In this document: positions 1-10,768 of the stretch, piece by piece
Layout: the number at the start of each line of letters is the position of its first letter
Position numbering within the stretch: position 1 is the stretch's first letter
Origin: Gorsachius magnificus
Taxonomy: Eukaryota; Chordata; Aves; Pelecaniformes; Ardeidae
Length of the DNA: 64,000 bases
Assembly (NCBI GenBank): GCA_034008185.1
Contig: CM067082.1
Span: 154,139,895 to 154,203,894 of the forward strand
Direction: 5' to 3'
The notes under the pieces: model-generated
Databases searched by the model: none
What the model was told of the DNA's origin: nothing
What the model saw: only the letters and a program-made list of their open reading frames with translations
Made by a program: the position numbers and the translations under genes

Positions 1-636
1 CCAGTATTTTCTGGGAAACCATTACTACACTTCAGTTGAAGGTTCAAAATGCTTTATGAATGAGCTTCCCTCCTTCCTCTGCCTACTGTTCCTTGGCACA
101 GGAGACAGTGTTGGGTAAACAGACAAACAGCCTGTTAACTGTAGGCGGCCCTGAACAGGAAACTTAACAACAAGAAAGCTAGAAAATACACAGCAATGAT
201 GGGGATGTAGAAGATGTAGATGACTGTAAAAGGAGATGAAATTCCTTGCCATGATTACCACATTTTTCTAATCAATGTGCACGATGGAATTGCCCTAGTT
301 CTCAAGAGCCTCAAGTGGACGAGCAGATATCATAACATACCTCCTGGTTTTGAACATTTTTCCTTCCCACATCTCAACATTGTACAAAGGCAGGCAAACA
401 ACGTTACAGAGGGAGGAGGAAAGAATGGCCCAAGGTCAAGGAGACAGCCAAAACCAAATCACTGCAATTCTGACTTGCAGTGTTAGCTACTGTGGCAACT
501 TCAGAGAACAGCTGAAGATGTTTGACCTTGTTTGTGTCTTATTTTACATAAAAGTAGATCTGGAACATCACAGATGCCTATGAAATTATCTCTCAATGGG
601 AGATGGCAGTGTCCTTCCACCCACATATGTGCTTAC
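1..636 (-). other. CRHR2 intron, 5' part (continues off the window)
   Basis: This is the sequence downstream of the loop-2 exon in gene orientation. It starts with the donor GTAAGC at 636-631. I looked for the TM5/intracellular loop 3 exon on the minus strand and did not see it. No repeat was recognised. The open frames here are chance frames. Confidence 0.7.
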
Positions 637-709
637 CAGAAGAACAAGAATCACTGGCCCTTGATATATGTAGTCGATATATTTCCCTGGCTCTTTTCCA
701 AACCAGCAC
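637..709 (-). CDS. CRHR2: CRHR2 exon, extracellular loop 2 and TM5 start
   Basis: A 73-nt exon between acceptor CTTACAG and donor GTAAGC. Its first base completes Gln, then it reads [24 protein letters not shown], ending on a codon boundary. The Cys of CWFG is the extracellular loop 2 partner of the TM3 Cys. Human CRHR2 has KEPGDLVDYIYQGPIILVLL at this place, so loop positions differ (KYI for DLV). The next exon, expected to start INFxFLFNIVRILMTKLR, is not in the remaining 636 nt and must lie outside the window. Confidence 0.94.
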
Positions 710-3700
710 CTGTAAGAAACAAAAAAAAATCAACTCAGGTTAAGTGAAACCACAGGTAAACTGAAGGGCTTCAAACTAGCAGGGAGCCTGCGTGTGTCAT
801 GTGTGACTGAGTGCTGGCTTGACTTTCACTTCTACTAATTACCAGTGTTTTTATCCCTGCTGTGTTATACAACAGGCCAAGCCTGTGATTTCATAGCAAC
901 CCTTACTGACGTTCGTTCTCTTAACTGAGAGTAATAAATCAGTTATATTTATGTCACTAAATGAATCAGAAACTGGGCCCAGGTCTGGACTCAATCGTTT
1001 ATGCCATTACATTTTCCTCAGTGCAGTTTTGGCCCAGGCCAACAACAGCCAACTCTGAAACCATTCCTGGGGAACAAATCTGGAGCTAGCAGGAGCCAGA
1101 GGACATTCCCAATAGTCTAAAAACTGCAGCTACCCTGATTTGGAGGCCAAGAGGGTTTAATGATATGGATGTGAACTACTCCATGCTATTTGGACTCCAG
1201 CCTCAGGAATAATTCCAGGCCTAGCTAATTTAATATTACAGATACAGCCCCATGATCTAGATCCTGGTTCCACCAAGCAGAAATAACTTTGCTATCATAA
1301 TGCCTTAAGGTTTAAGTCACTGGAGCTCCAGATCCCTTAGGAAGTAGATTTTGGAGTTCAAGGGTCTGAGAGTTTTCTTCCCTCTTGTGGGTACCACATG
1401 ACAAGTCTACACAGCAAAAATTATGCCTTCCCTATGTTCACCTTGTGACAAAATTAAGTTTAGTGCCATTGGAGCCATGAAAACAAGGGTAATTCCTGAT
1501 CCAAGGAGACCATGGAGACGTGCAGATTTACACTTTTACAAGCATCAAAGAGATAATATTTGTTGCCTCAATGAGGTTGCAATCCATAAGACATGACCTC
1601 ATGAATTCAAGGCACATAAACTGAGATAAAGAAATGGATCCATCATTCAGATGGAATTATTTTGAATCACATAATTCCCCCAAAGCCTTTCCTCAAAATG
1701 TGTTGCTTGCTAAAACAGAAGGAGGTGTTTGCCCATTGCAAAATGCTCTTACTGAACTGACTGCACAGAAACGTTGAGATAAGCAGCAAGTAACTAGGAA
1801 CACAATTCAGTATCACACAATTGTTTGCTTTTTCTTGATTCAATTTCTGCATCTTTAAGTTCCAAATGAATGAGAGCGCCTTGAATATTTTATAAATACA
1901 AAACATGCCTGTTATTCCCTGGTGCAGTGACTGCAAATTAGTGTAAATTGATAATTTTGCAACTAATCTTCCAAAATTTGGTGATGAAAGTAAGATTTGG
2001 AATAAGGTACTTCCTCCAGCCAAGTTATCATCCAAGAAGAATCCCCAGGGCAGCTTTAAATTAATGAAACTGGGAGGTTTTTTTGTTTTTTATTACGGTG
2101 ATGGAAAGATATGAAGAATAATTAATTACAAGATATGCCAAGGCAGGAAACAACTCTCCAGAACTTGCAAGACCTACATTTGAGAGAGGTTTTTGAAGGG
2201 CACTTTGGGAGAACTATTATACATTGCCTGAACTCAGAGAACCAAGAGCTATTAGAAGAGGAGTTTCTGGGAAGCTGGCTGTTCTAGAAGAAGCATCTAG
2301 CAGAGGGAGTAATAAGAAGCAGACCGAGGCATGTGGCAGAACTTAGTGGGCTAGAAAAAGTCAGCAGAGAATTTGAAACAGAGCTGGTAGAGCACAAATG
2401 AGGTTCCAGGGCAAAGGCTGCTCATTGCTCTTTGGAATTTAAATATTGCTTAACTCTAAGCCCGTACTGAAGAGCAAAATGCTGACATTTATTATGTGAA
2501 GCCCAGTATTAGACCAAAGTTGCATTGAGTGAAGTATCATGTGTATATATACACTTTCACACAATTTGAGGAAACATGGCTGTGGCCAAAGGTAGACTTC
2601 TACAACACAGGCATCTACAGGGGACCTTGATGTTACAGGTTCCTTTTGTAGTTAGTGAAGAAAAAAAAAACCAGGATGGTGTTCATCCCATTAGGCTACA
2701 GAACAGATCCGTTACCTTGTAAATCTAAATCTAAACATTTCTAATATACCCATTAAATCAGGTGAGTGAGGGTGAGAGGACAGATATTTCCCAGTGACGT
2801 TACATATGTCTGCACTTGATTAGCTGTATTCTATATAGTTCAAACAGTCTAACTGTTCGAACTTGGACCTGAGCTGAGATATTGCAAACTTTTCTGCCTG
2901 TCATCTTAACTCTTAAAACTTAACTCTAAACTCTTTAAATCCAATATGAGCTATTATTTCTGCAATAAAATCAGCACTGCACATTTCTTTAAAACCAAAA
3001 AGAGAAACCTAAACCACTGAAAATTACTTGGTGCATCAGAATTTTAATTCCATCTGTGTGAAATAAAAGCTTTTTTTTTTCTTTTTTAACCTCTGAAAGA
3101 ATAAACAAACACTGCCTGAATATTGAAGAGGACAATTTAGGAAGACAGTGCTGATTAGACTCAGATATGTAAACACACTTCTATTGAATAGCACTAATTA
3201 ATATTCTTCATGCTTCTCTGTAGTTCCTTATACAACAAAAACCACCACTGGTTTTATCATTATTGTTAATTAGAACTTACTAATGTTCTTCCCCTTACCA
3301 ACTGTCCATCAATGAAATGACTACAATAATTCTTAATCATTTGTGAGGGTTTTTTTATTGAGACTTAACAGTACTTTTTTCAGAGTTGTCAGATTTTCCT
3401 AAGGAACTGCTAAGCCCCAGACAGGGTATTTGCCACAGTACCAATTATATTTGCCTCACTATGGAGAACATGATCTCTAGCAAGTACAAAAATGAAAAAA
3501 CTAAGAAGTCTGTTGAAGCATTTTCTTAACATTCTTCCTGTGTGCTACTTTGAGCTTTTTAACTATTATGAGCTACATAACTTGAATGCCAGTTCAACCT
3601 CCAAACAACTTAAGTTACAGTTGAAATGCATGCTCAGATGAAAAAGAGAAGTCTCCCATTTTTTCCTAATTTTTGGGCAGTCCACTGGGATATCCAAACA

Positions 3701-3847
3701 GTCTTGGAAGCTGCAGAAGAGTACATGTTTTCCGCATGTGTCCAGTTTGCTAAGGTCTGACCCCATGGGGGAATAACACATGATTTCCCCAGTGGTCAAG
3801 AAAAATGGAGCATAACAGCTAGGCTGACTGGGGAGATAAGCCTGTTT

Positions 3848-4094
3848 TCACAGAACAGCTAAGGTTGGCATGGACATCTGGAGACTGTCTAGTGTACCCC
3901 CCTACTCAAAGCAGAGTCAGCTGAAGCAGGTTGCTCAGAGCTGTGCCCAGCTTGGTTTTGAGTAGTTCCAAGGATAAAGACTTCACAGCTTCCCTGGGAA
4001 ACCTTTTCCAGTGTTCTACCACCCTCACATTAAAAAGGTGTTTGCTGATGTTCAGATGGAATTTCATGTGTTTCAGTTTGTGCCACTGCCTCTT
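3848..4094 (-). mobile_element. CR1 LINE, older copy, 3' part (interrupted)
   Basis: Minus-strand CR1. On the plus strand it reads as the reverse complement of a CR1 3' region: the GTTGG... tail near 3860, CTACTCAAAGCAG near 3902, the segment encoding the end of the RT frame near 3950-4010, then ACCACCCTCACATT and TTTCAGTTTGTGCC. The copy stops abruptly at GCCTCTT (4094) and resumes at 4865 with GTCCTGTCACTGGGC. A different CR1 therefore landed inside it. It is a dead 5'-truncated retrotransposon fragment. Confidence 0.85.
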
Positions 4095-4864
4095 AGAATC
4101 ACAGAATCATAGAATTGTTTAGGTTGGAAAAGACCTTTAAGATCGTCAAGTCCAACCGTTCCCCTAACCCTGCCATCCCACCACTAAACCCTGTCCCTAA
4201 GCACCTCCTCTGCCTGTCTTTTAAATACCTCCAGGGATGAGGACTCTACCACCTCCCTGGGCAGCCCCTTCCAGTTCTTGACAACCCTTTTGGGGAAGAA
4301 ATGTTTCCTAATGCCCAACCTAAACCTGCTCTGGCACAACTTGAGGCCATTTCCTCTTGTCCTATCACCTGTTACCTGGGAGAAGAGACCAACACCCACC
4401 TCACTACAGCCTCCTGTCAGGCAGTTGTAGAGGGTGATAAGGTCTCCCCTCAGCCTCCTCTTCTCCAGACTAAACAATCCCACTTCCCTCAGCCACTCCT
4501 CCTAAGACTTGTGCTCCAGACACCTCACCAGCTTGGTTGCTCTCTTCTGGACATGTTCCAGCTCCTCAATGTCCTTCTTGTAGTGAGGGGCCCAAAACTG
4601 AACACAGTATTCGAGGGGCGGCCTCACCAGTGCCCAGGACAGGGGCACCATCACTTCCCTACTCCTGCTGGCCACACCATTCCTGATACAAGCCAGGATG
4701 CTCTTGGCCCTCTCGGCCACCTGGGCACACTGCTGGCTCATATTCAGCCGGCTGTCAACCAGTACCCCCAGGTCTATTTCCACCATGCAGCTTTCCAGCC
4801 ACTCTTCGCCAAGCCTGTAGCGTTGCATGGGGTTGTTGTGACCCAAGTGCAGGACCCAGCACTT
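4095..4864 (-). mobile_element. CR1 LINE, younger copy nested in another CR1
   Basis: The 3' tail is at 4095 (reverse complement of the ATTCTATGATTCTGTGATTCT type) and the 5' truncation is near 4864. The minus strand still shows the C-terminal RT region: [65 protein letters not shown]. Past about 4502 the frame continues as [21 protein letters not shown], then [11 protein letters not shown] and [16 protein letters not shown]. Frameshifts and stops break it. It splits the older CR1 precisely, with CTT at both edges (4092-4094 and 4862-4864), so the insertion is clean. Confidence 0.93.
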
Positions 4865-5035
4865 GTCCTGTCACTGGGCACCACTAAGAAGTGCTTGGCT
4901 CCACCTTCTTCATACCCTCCTATAAGATATTTACAAGCATTGATAAGACCCCCTTGAGCCTTCTCCTGTCCAGGCTAAACACTCCCAACCCTCTCAGCCT
5001 CACCCTGCATGAGAGATGCTCCAGTACCCTGACAG
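4865..5035 (-). mobile_element. CR1 LINE, older copy, 5' part (resumption)
   Basis: This continues the older minus-strand CR1 after the nested insertion. GTCCTGTCACTGGGCACCACT is contiguous in family sequence with GCCTCTT at 4088-4094. It then carries GACCCCCTTGAGCC, the LEKRRL-equivalent segment TTCTCCTGTCCAGGCTAAAC, and AACCCTCTCAGCC near 4985. It fades out after GAGATGCTCCAGTACCC at about 5035. Confidence 0.85.
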
Positions 5036-7955
5036 CAATTATTTCTCAAAGCTCAGGATTAGTTTTATCTCATCTGTCTGTATTTGCACGCACTTACAGA
5101 ATTCAAATTAAAGGCATGCGTTCTATATCATCCCAGCACAAAGAAAGGATTTTGTAAATACCACAAAGTTTAGTCTAAACTGTCCTGATGTCTGATAGAC
5201 CGGAGAGGAGAATAGACCATAAGTAAGTTAAATACACACAAGTGCATGTCTCACACACATGTACCAGAGGTGCATTCACACATGTGCTTCAGTTTGACGG
5301 TTTAGTGGAGTCTGGGAGGCAGTGAACAGGGCCTATCTGAAGTATCACATGCTTTAATGCTTGAGAAGAGGACTGAATATTTATGACAATTGACAGGCCC
5401 TCAGCAAGTTATTCATCCCTTGTTTCGCTTCAGCTCATTTACTTTACTGAGTCTCCCCTGCATATGACATTACTACAAATGCAAAAAGCAGATTTCATTT
5501 AATAGCCTTTGCCTTACAGCTTAATGCTCTTATCAGCTCTTCATTTATGAGAACTCTGCCTTTCTGCCTGGGTGCATGTGCTAGATCAAAGGAATGGCAC
5601 TACTGAAGCATCCAGGCTCGATTTCTCAAGCAGAGTAAAGTACAGGAATCTTGGCCCCACCGCTGACAGTAAGTGAGCACAACATTGAGGCTCCAGGCCA
5701 CTACACCTCACACTATGGTAGCCAGAAGCCAGATTCTGCACTTTCTCAATGCACAACATATTTGGAATAGATGTGAGGTACAGTGAAGATGTATATGAAT
5801 GTTTCATTCCAAGGCAAACACCAGCATTAAAGACAGAAAGGTGAAAACATCCCAAGACATTAGGTTTAATTGTTTGGGTTGACAAAGAGTGACCTGGCAT
5901 ATCCCTTATCAGTGAGCATGTGAGGCAAATTAGTATACGAGTTAGAGTGTATGGGTTTGCCCGTGACATGGATTTAAAGCACAAGCTCCATTTGATAATC
6001 CACCCAAGGCAGAGAGCTCGACCCTAGAGACTCAACAGGAACAGCTTGGATATTCTGCATACCAAATAGGATCACATCATCTTTCTTGCCTTGCTGACTG
6101 TACTTTGTGTCCCCCTTTCTTTTGTTGCACAGGATCTGGGCCAGTTACACCTTCACTGGTGAAAGGTGGCACACATACCTATGTAAACATGCCATGTCTT
6201 TCTTCATATCCATGCTACATCAAAGGGAGATTCTTTCACATTCACTTTGCAGGTATACAGTGAAGGTGAAAGGAGGCAGTGGTACATACAATGCAGTGGT
6301 TTCTCCATCTATCCACCTGTGTGCAGTGCAATCCCAGTTGTTGTGGCACGTTTCTATCAGGGGTCCTACTTTCCATTATTTATTTCTTGAGTGATGAGCA
6401 GTATTCCAAAATGAGGTGCTCAAACCTCGGTATTGAATTCACAACAGGAATGTTTAATGTACATCACCATTATTAAAGCATCTGGTGTTTTGCCTCTCCA
6501 GGTTTCAAGACACAAGTTTTGGTTGTTCTGTTTTGTGCTGTTTAAGCTGACTAGTTCCTTCACCTCTGGTCCTAGGGCTGCAAGTCCTACTTCAGCAGAA
6601 TGAGACAGCTGCCATGCTGCCCTGGCTTGTGCAAGGTAATGACTACAAGGAACCTGACCATGAAGCAGACCCAGAATGTTGTGATCCTTGACCCTCCAGA
6701 AACAAGGTCTGTGAACACAAAAATTAGGGAAATCTGGTGATCTGAGGTTATCTCCCAGGGCTGATTGACTTGGACACCCAACGATCACGTTCCAACTGAA
6801 GTTTTTCTTGCTGTTTTGAGACGACAGTATGAATTCTCCTGTATGATTATTGTAGGCAGGGATAGAATCATACAAAACTCCTCCTTCAGTGAAAGGGTGT
6901 CTGTCTGATTGCCAATATGCATAACTCCTGGGAATTAGATTATCACCTTCAAAGTCACCATTAAAGCTACAGAAGAGAGATTGGTCAAGGGTTCAAAAGT
7001 TTGTGGGGAGCAGAGAAGAGGAACTTAGTAGTGCATAACAGAGTTCCTCCCATGCCTACAGCAGGGATGCCCAAAGCTCAGCTGGTCATCCTATCCATCT
7101 CCCTTACAGTCAGGAGAAATACTGCATGTAAGTCTAATTCATCCAACCTACTTTGGACATCTCCTTCCAGATGAGATGAAATGCACCCCAGACTGCCTTT
7201 ACTGGTTTGACTGATCACCGCTGATCATAAAAGACCACAGATTAGTGTAGATGCGGACACCTACAAGGTAGACACTGATGTTTAATCAGATGCACTACAG
7301 GCAGACAATCAGTGTGGTCATATGAAAAACAGTTTCATGGAGAAAAAAAAAAAAGAATTTTTTTTAGTGTTAGGGAAGGGAGATGTAACAGATAATAGAC
7401 ACTGATCCTAATACTAATTGAAAAGTACAAGGTGAGCCGTGTCTGACCAGTATCGATGTTTGGGGGAAAAATTCCCAAAACACGGATGCCTCTTTATCTC
7501 CCATATTTTTCAATTTCATGCACTAACTGCTTCCAATTGGAAAACCCAGAAACAGAAATGCAAAAATTCCATCTGTAAGACTATTATTGGCAGACTGTCA
7601 ACTCAATTCTGCACACCCAGAAGGCTAAATCCTTTAGCACTCTACTGTAGTTTTTACCAAGGTCTTACTCAAGCAAAACTCCTATTGAAGGAGATTACCT
7701 TGACTGTAAATCATGTATAAAGCCATCAGATGAGAGCTTCAGGGCTTGGCCAAGGATATTTGGGAAAGGTATTTTCAGGACATGCCTCAAGTAGTGCTCT
7801 GAAATTTGAAATGGTCTGGATTTGGATGGAGGTGATGAGACTTTTCCTCTTTTCTATCAGTCAAGCAGCCTTATTTCTAAATTATCAGTTCAGCCTGCAG
7901 GCATTTCTTAATTTATTTAGAGTGCCACATGAACACAAATGTTAACATCACTTAC

Positions 7956-8016
7956 TGTTCATTTTCATAATATAATTTGCCAATGGCCCAGGCAATGATG
8001 ATCGGGCAAGGAATAC
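7956..8016 (-). CDS. CRHR2: CRHR2 exon, TM4
   Basis: A 61-nt micro-exon, a length I recall as typical for this exon in class B receptors. It lies between acceptor TGCAG and donor GTAAGT. Joined to the T of the previous exon it reads C-IPCPIIIAWAIGK-LYYENE, and its last two bases, CA, begin a Gln codon. It encodes TM4, with the conserved Pro and AWAIGK motif, and the start of extracellular loop 2. ENEQ before the loop Cys is the CRHR2 form; as I recall CRHR1 has NEK. Because it is 61 nt, skipping it would shift the frame. It sits between oppositely oriented CR1 copies (4095-4864 and 8692-9413). Confidence 0.95.
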
Positions 8017-8691
8017 CTGCAACAGCAAAAAATCAGGAGTTAATCACAACCTGTGTATGGATGGATGATACAGATGTAGATTCAGATTTGTGTGAGGAGA
8101 GTCTTGGTTAATGAACTGGAAGACTCTAAATACATGTGGTTGTATCTTGGTATACTTGAGACATAGCAATTGCTAAGACCTCTTTATGTATACATAAAAA
8201 AGGTCATCTCAGAAAGAGAAAAGTCTAGTGCTAGTAAGAAAAGTTCATAAAATTATTAACAAACACACATATATACCTATGTTTCTATGATCAGAACAAT
8301 TTTGGCTGGCCTAAAGGCAATTTTGGTCCCTTTTAATTTTCCTGCAGTTGATACAGCAAAACCTTAAGAGACGTCACTTGGAGGTGGGTGGTTAGATTTT
8401 TATTCCCAGGGTACAAGAAGCTTGTAAATTTACTGGAATCTTTGGATGAAGCCCATTTTCAACAATTTTTTTAGTTGAGTCTTCCCTGTGAAACAGGAAT
8501 ATGAGAAAGAATCTCCTGATATTTTGTAATGTCAGAATTCATTCATCATTTGCTCTTTCTAATGGATCCAGCTACTCTTAACTTTATATATATCATTCTA
8601 TCTATGATATGCAGTGTGCTCTGTGTCTGCTTGTGAGTTCTTAACAAGGCCATGCATTTTCCTTTACAGGGCTTGCTTTTTTAATTATTCC

Positions 8692-9413
8692 CAGAAGGTG
8701 CTATAACCCCATGCAACGCTACGGGTGTGGGGAAGAGTGGTTGGAAAGCTGCCCAGCAGAAAGGGACCTGGAGGTGTTGGTCAACAGACGGCTGAATATG
8801 AGCCATGAGTGTGCCCAGGTAGCCAAGAAGGCCAAGAGCATCCTGGCTTGTATCAGGAATAGTGTGGCCAGCAGGAGCAGGGCAGTGATTGTCCCCCTGT
8901 ACTCGGCACTGGTGAGTCCATGCCTTGAGTACTGTGTTCAGTTTTGGGCCCCTCACTACAAGGACATTGAGGTGCTTGAGCGTGTCCAGAGAAGGGCAAT
9001 GAAGCTGATGAGGGGTCTGGAGCACAAGGCTGACGGGGAGCAGCTGAGGGAACCGGGGTTGTTTAGCCTGGAGAAGAGGAGGCTGAGGGGAGACCTTATC
9101 GCCCTCTACAACTGCCTGATAGGAGGTTGTAGTGAGGTGGGGGTTGGTCTCTTCTCCCTGGTAACGGGCAATGGGACAAGAGGAAATGGTCTGAAGTTGT
9201 GCCAGGGGAGGTTTAGATTGGATATTACGAAAATGTTTTTCACCAAAAAGGTTGTCAAGCATTGGAATGGGCTGCCCAGGGAAGTGGTGGAGTCCCCATC
9301 CCTGGAGGTATTTAAAAGCCAGGTAGATGAGGTGCTTAGGGAGATGGTTTAGTGGTGGGATGGCAGTGCTAGGTTAACAGTTGGACTCAATGATTCTATG
9401 GTTCTATGATTCT
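8692..9413 (+). mobile_element. CR1 LINE, 5'-truncated, plus strand
   Basis: The copy carries an uninterrupted 213-codon remnant of the CR1 ORF2 C-terminus (8711-9352). Motifs in order are [101 protein letters not shown] and [19 protein letters not shown]. The frame ends at its natural stop after LREMV. The short 3' UTR ends in tandem ATTCTATG-type units at 9390-9413. The open frame and low decay suggest a relatively recent insertion. It is the same subfamily as the nested minus copy at 4095-4864, making a roughly 720-bp inverted pair around the TM4 exon. Confidence 0.94.
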
Positions 9414-9945
9414 ACCCTTTTGGTAAATCTTCTGTTTTCTTCATGTCCATCTGGACCCTCCCAAACCAATATGTGGTCATTATTCCTTCTTATAACATCT
9501 GCTATTACCAAGAATAATTTGGCTCCATCACCTTTGTAATTGTCCTTCAAATCATTCTTGTTACCTACCAGATCCCTCCTTAGCTTCCTCTTTGCCAGAT
9601 TAAACAAGATCAGCTCCTTCAGCCTCTCTTCAGAGGTCATGTCCTCTAGGTCCTTGATCATATCGACAGCCTTCTACTGGCTAATCTCCAGTTTTTCCAT
9701 GTCCCTTTTTTCCTATGAGACCCCAAACTGACCACAATATTCCAAAGGCAGCTTTATCAAAGCTGAGTAGAAAGTATAACTTCCCTCAATCTTCTGGTCA
9801 CACAGTATGTGTTTTTATTTTATTCATGATGAGAAGGCACTGATGGCTCATACTCAGTCTGCAACCACTGCAAGCCCTACATCTTTTTCAGCAGGATTGT
9901 TACTCTGACAGTTGGTTCCCAGTCTGTACCTATAGACCAGCCCAT
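9414..9945 (-). mobile_element. CR1 LINE, older decayed copy, minus strand
   Basis: It begins directly at the tail of the plus-strand CR1. The minus frame at 9661-9404 reads DLEDMTSEERLKELILFNLAKRKL and continues with KGDGAKLFLV and IRRNN, a degraded form of the RT C-terminal segment ([18 protein letters not shown] in better copies). Further on, plus-strand CCAAACTGACCACAATATTCC, AAGCTGAGTAGA and CTGATGGCTCATACTCAG match the reverse complement of more upstream CR1 sequence. The divergence indicates an old copy. Its 3' end is missing. Confidence 0.75.
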
Positions 9946-10614
9946 ATTGATGTAGCTAGGGCAAAGGAGCAGCCTTTGCTCTGGCCCAGGCTGACACAGT
10001 AGAAGGGAGGTAAATCCATGCAGTGAGCTCTTTTTCTCTCTTTGAGTAGCCACAAGGATAGTACAAAGGTGATGTGTGACTCGTTGTTAAGGGCTGTTTT
10101 CTAGGATCAAACCCCTCAGCAGTCCAAAACAGCTCTAAGTTTGGACCGGCACATAATTAGTGTTCACTTCTAGTCAGCTCCTCACTTAGAGGTGTCTCGT
10201 CTGTCTCTTGAGACTGAGTGGTCCACGGGCATGGACAGTGCCTTTTCTCTTTCGTGCCATGTTGAACAGCAGAGCATAACGGGTTGTGATCACTGCTTTG
10301 CTGATCGAAGTGAAAGGGACATGGTATGAATGGCTGTATTCCCAAAATGCTGAGCTTGGGAGTTCTCTTTCATTCCTTAACACCAGGTGCCTGAGGATCT
10401 AAATGAAGAAGATAAATCCAGCAGTAACCTATTAGCTTTATGTCATCACCGCAGTGGAGAACTAAACCTGATCTCATGTTCTTCTGACAAAGTTAGCTTT
10501 GAATGTCAGATTTCACCACAGTGGAATTTTTCAGGTTTCTTCTTGCTGCTCTCGTCTTTATCACTTTAATGCCAGGTACCACATAAAACCATTTTAAACA
10601 CACAGGGCACTTAC

Positions 10615-10768
10615 ACCATCCTATGAAGAGAAAGACCCATTTCCGCAGCTTATCTGTGGAATAAGTCATCACTATTGCGGTGTGCAGGTAGCAGCCTTCC
10701 ACGAACATCCAGAAGAAGTTGGTCACCACAAAATAATTGTAGACAGTGGTAATACATCGACACCAGGG
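10615..10768 (-). CDS. CRHR2: CRHR2 exon, extracellular loop 1, TM3, intracellular loop 2, start of TM4
   Basis: A 154-nt exon, a length I recall as typical for this position in class B receptors. It lies between acceptor TTTCCAG and donor GTAAGT. It reads [51 protein letters not shown] plus one base of the next Cys codon. It carries the TM3 Cys that pairs with extracellular loop 2, the TM3 EGCYLHT core, and the loop-2 segment [15 protein letters not shown] and [13 protein letters not shown] point to CRHR2 rather than CRHR1. Odd point: the first codon is CCC (Pro), where the CRF receptors I recall have Val (NEVWCR). The open frame extends into both introns, so a longer chance frame covers this exon at 10493-10804. 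Confidence 0.96.

Larger units (their letters stand above)
710..7955 (-). other. CRHR2 intron between TM4 and loop-2 exons (7.25 kb)
   Basis: Apart from the nested CR1 block at 3848-5035, I recognise no gene or repeat. There are ordinary short homopolymer runs (for example poly-T near 3070 and poly-A near 7340). Open frames such as those at 1667-2035, 5586-5984 and 6420-6875 on the minus strand show no family signature and are taken as chance. Confidence 0.7.
8017..10614 (-). other. CRHR2 intron between TM3 and TM4 exons (2.6 kb)
   Basis: About half is CR1 (8692-9945, two copies in opposite orientation). The rest is unremarkable AT-rich intron. No further exon is needed here, because the TM3 and TM4 exons join in frame with a split Cys codon. 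Confidence 0.7.

Noticed and set aside
1667..2035. 122-codon minus frame in the TM4/loop-2 intron
   Set aside because: No family resemblance. The adjacent CRHR2 exons already join in frame without it.
4301..4957. 218-codon plus-strand frame
   Set aside because: It is the antisense of a CR1 ORF2 remnant. The minus strand carries the recognisable RT motifs.
8681..9262. 193-codon minus-strand frame
   Set aside because: Antisense shadow of the plus-strand CR1 frame at 8711-9352.
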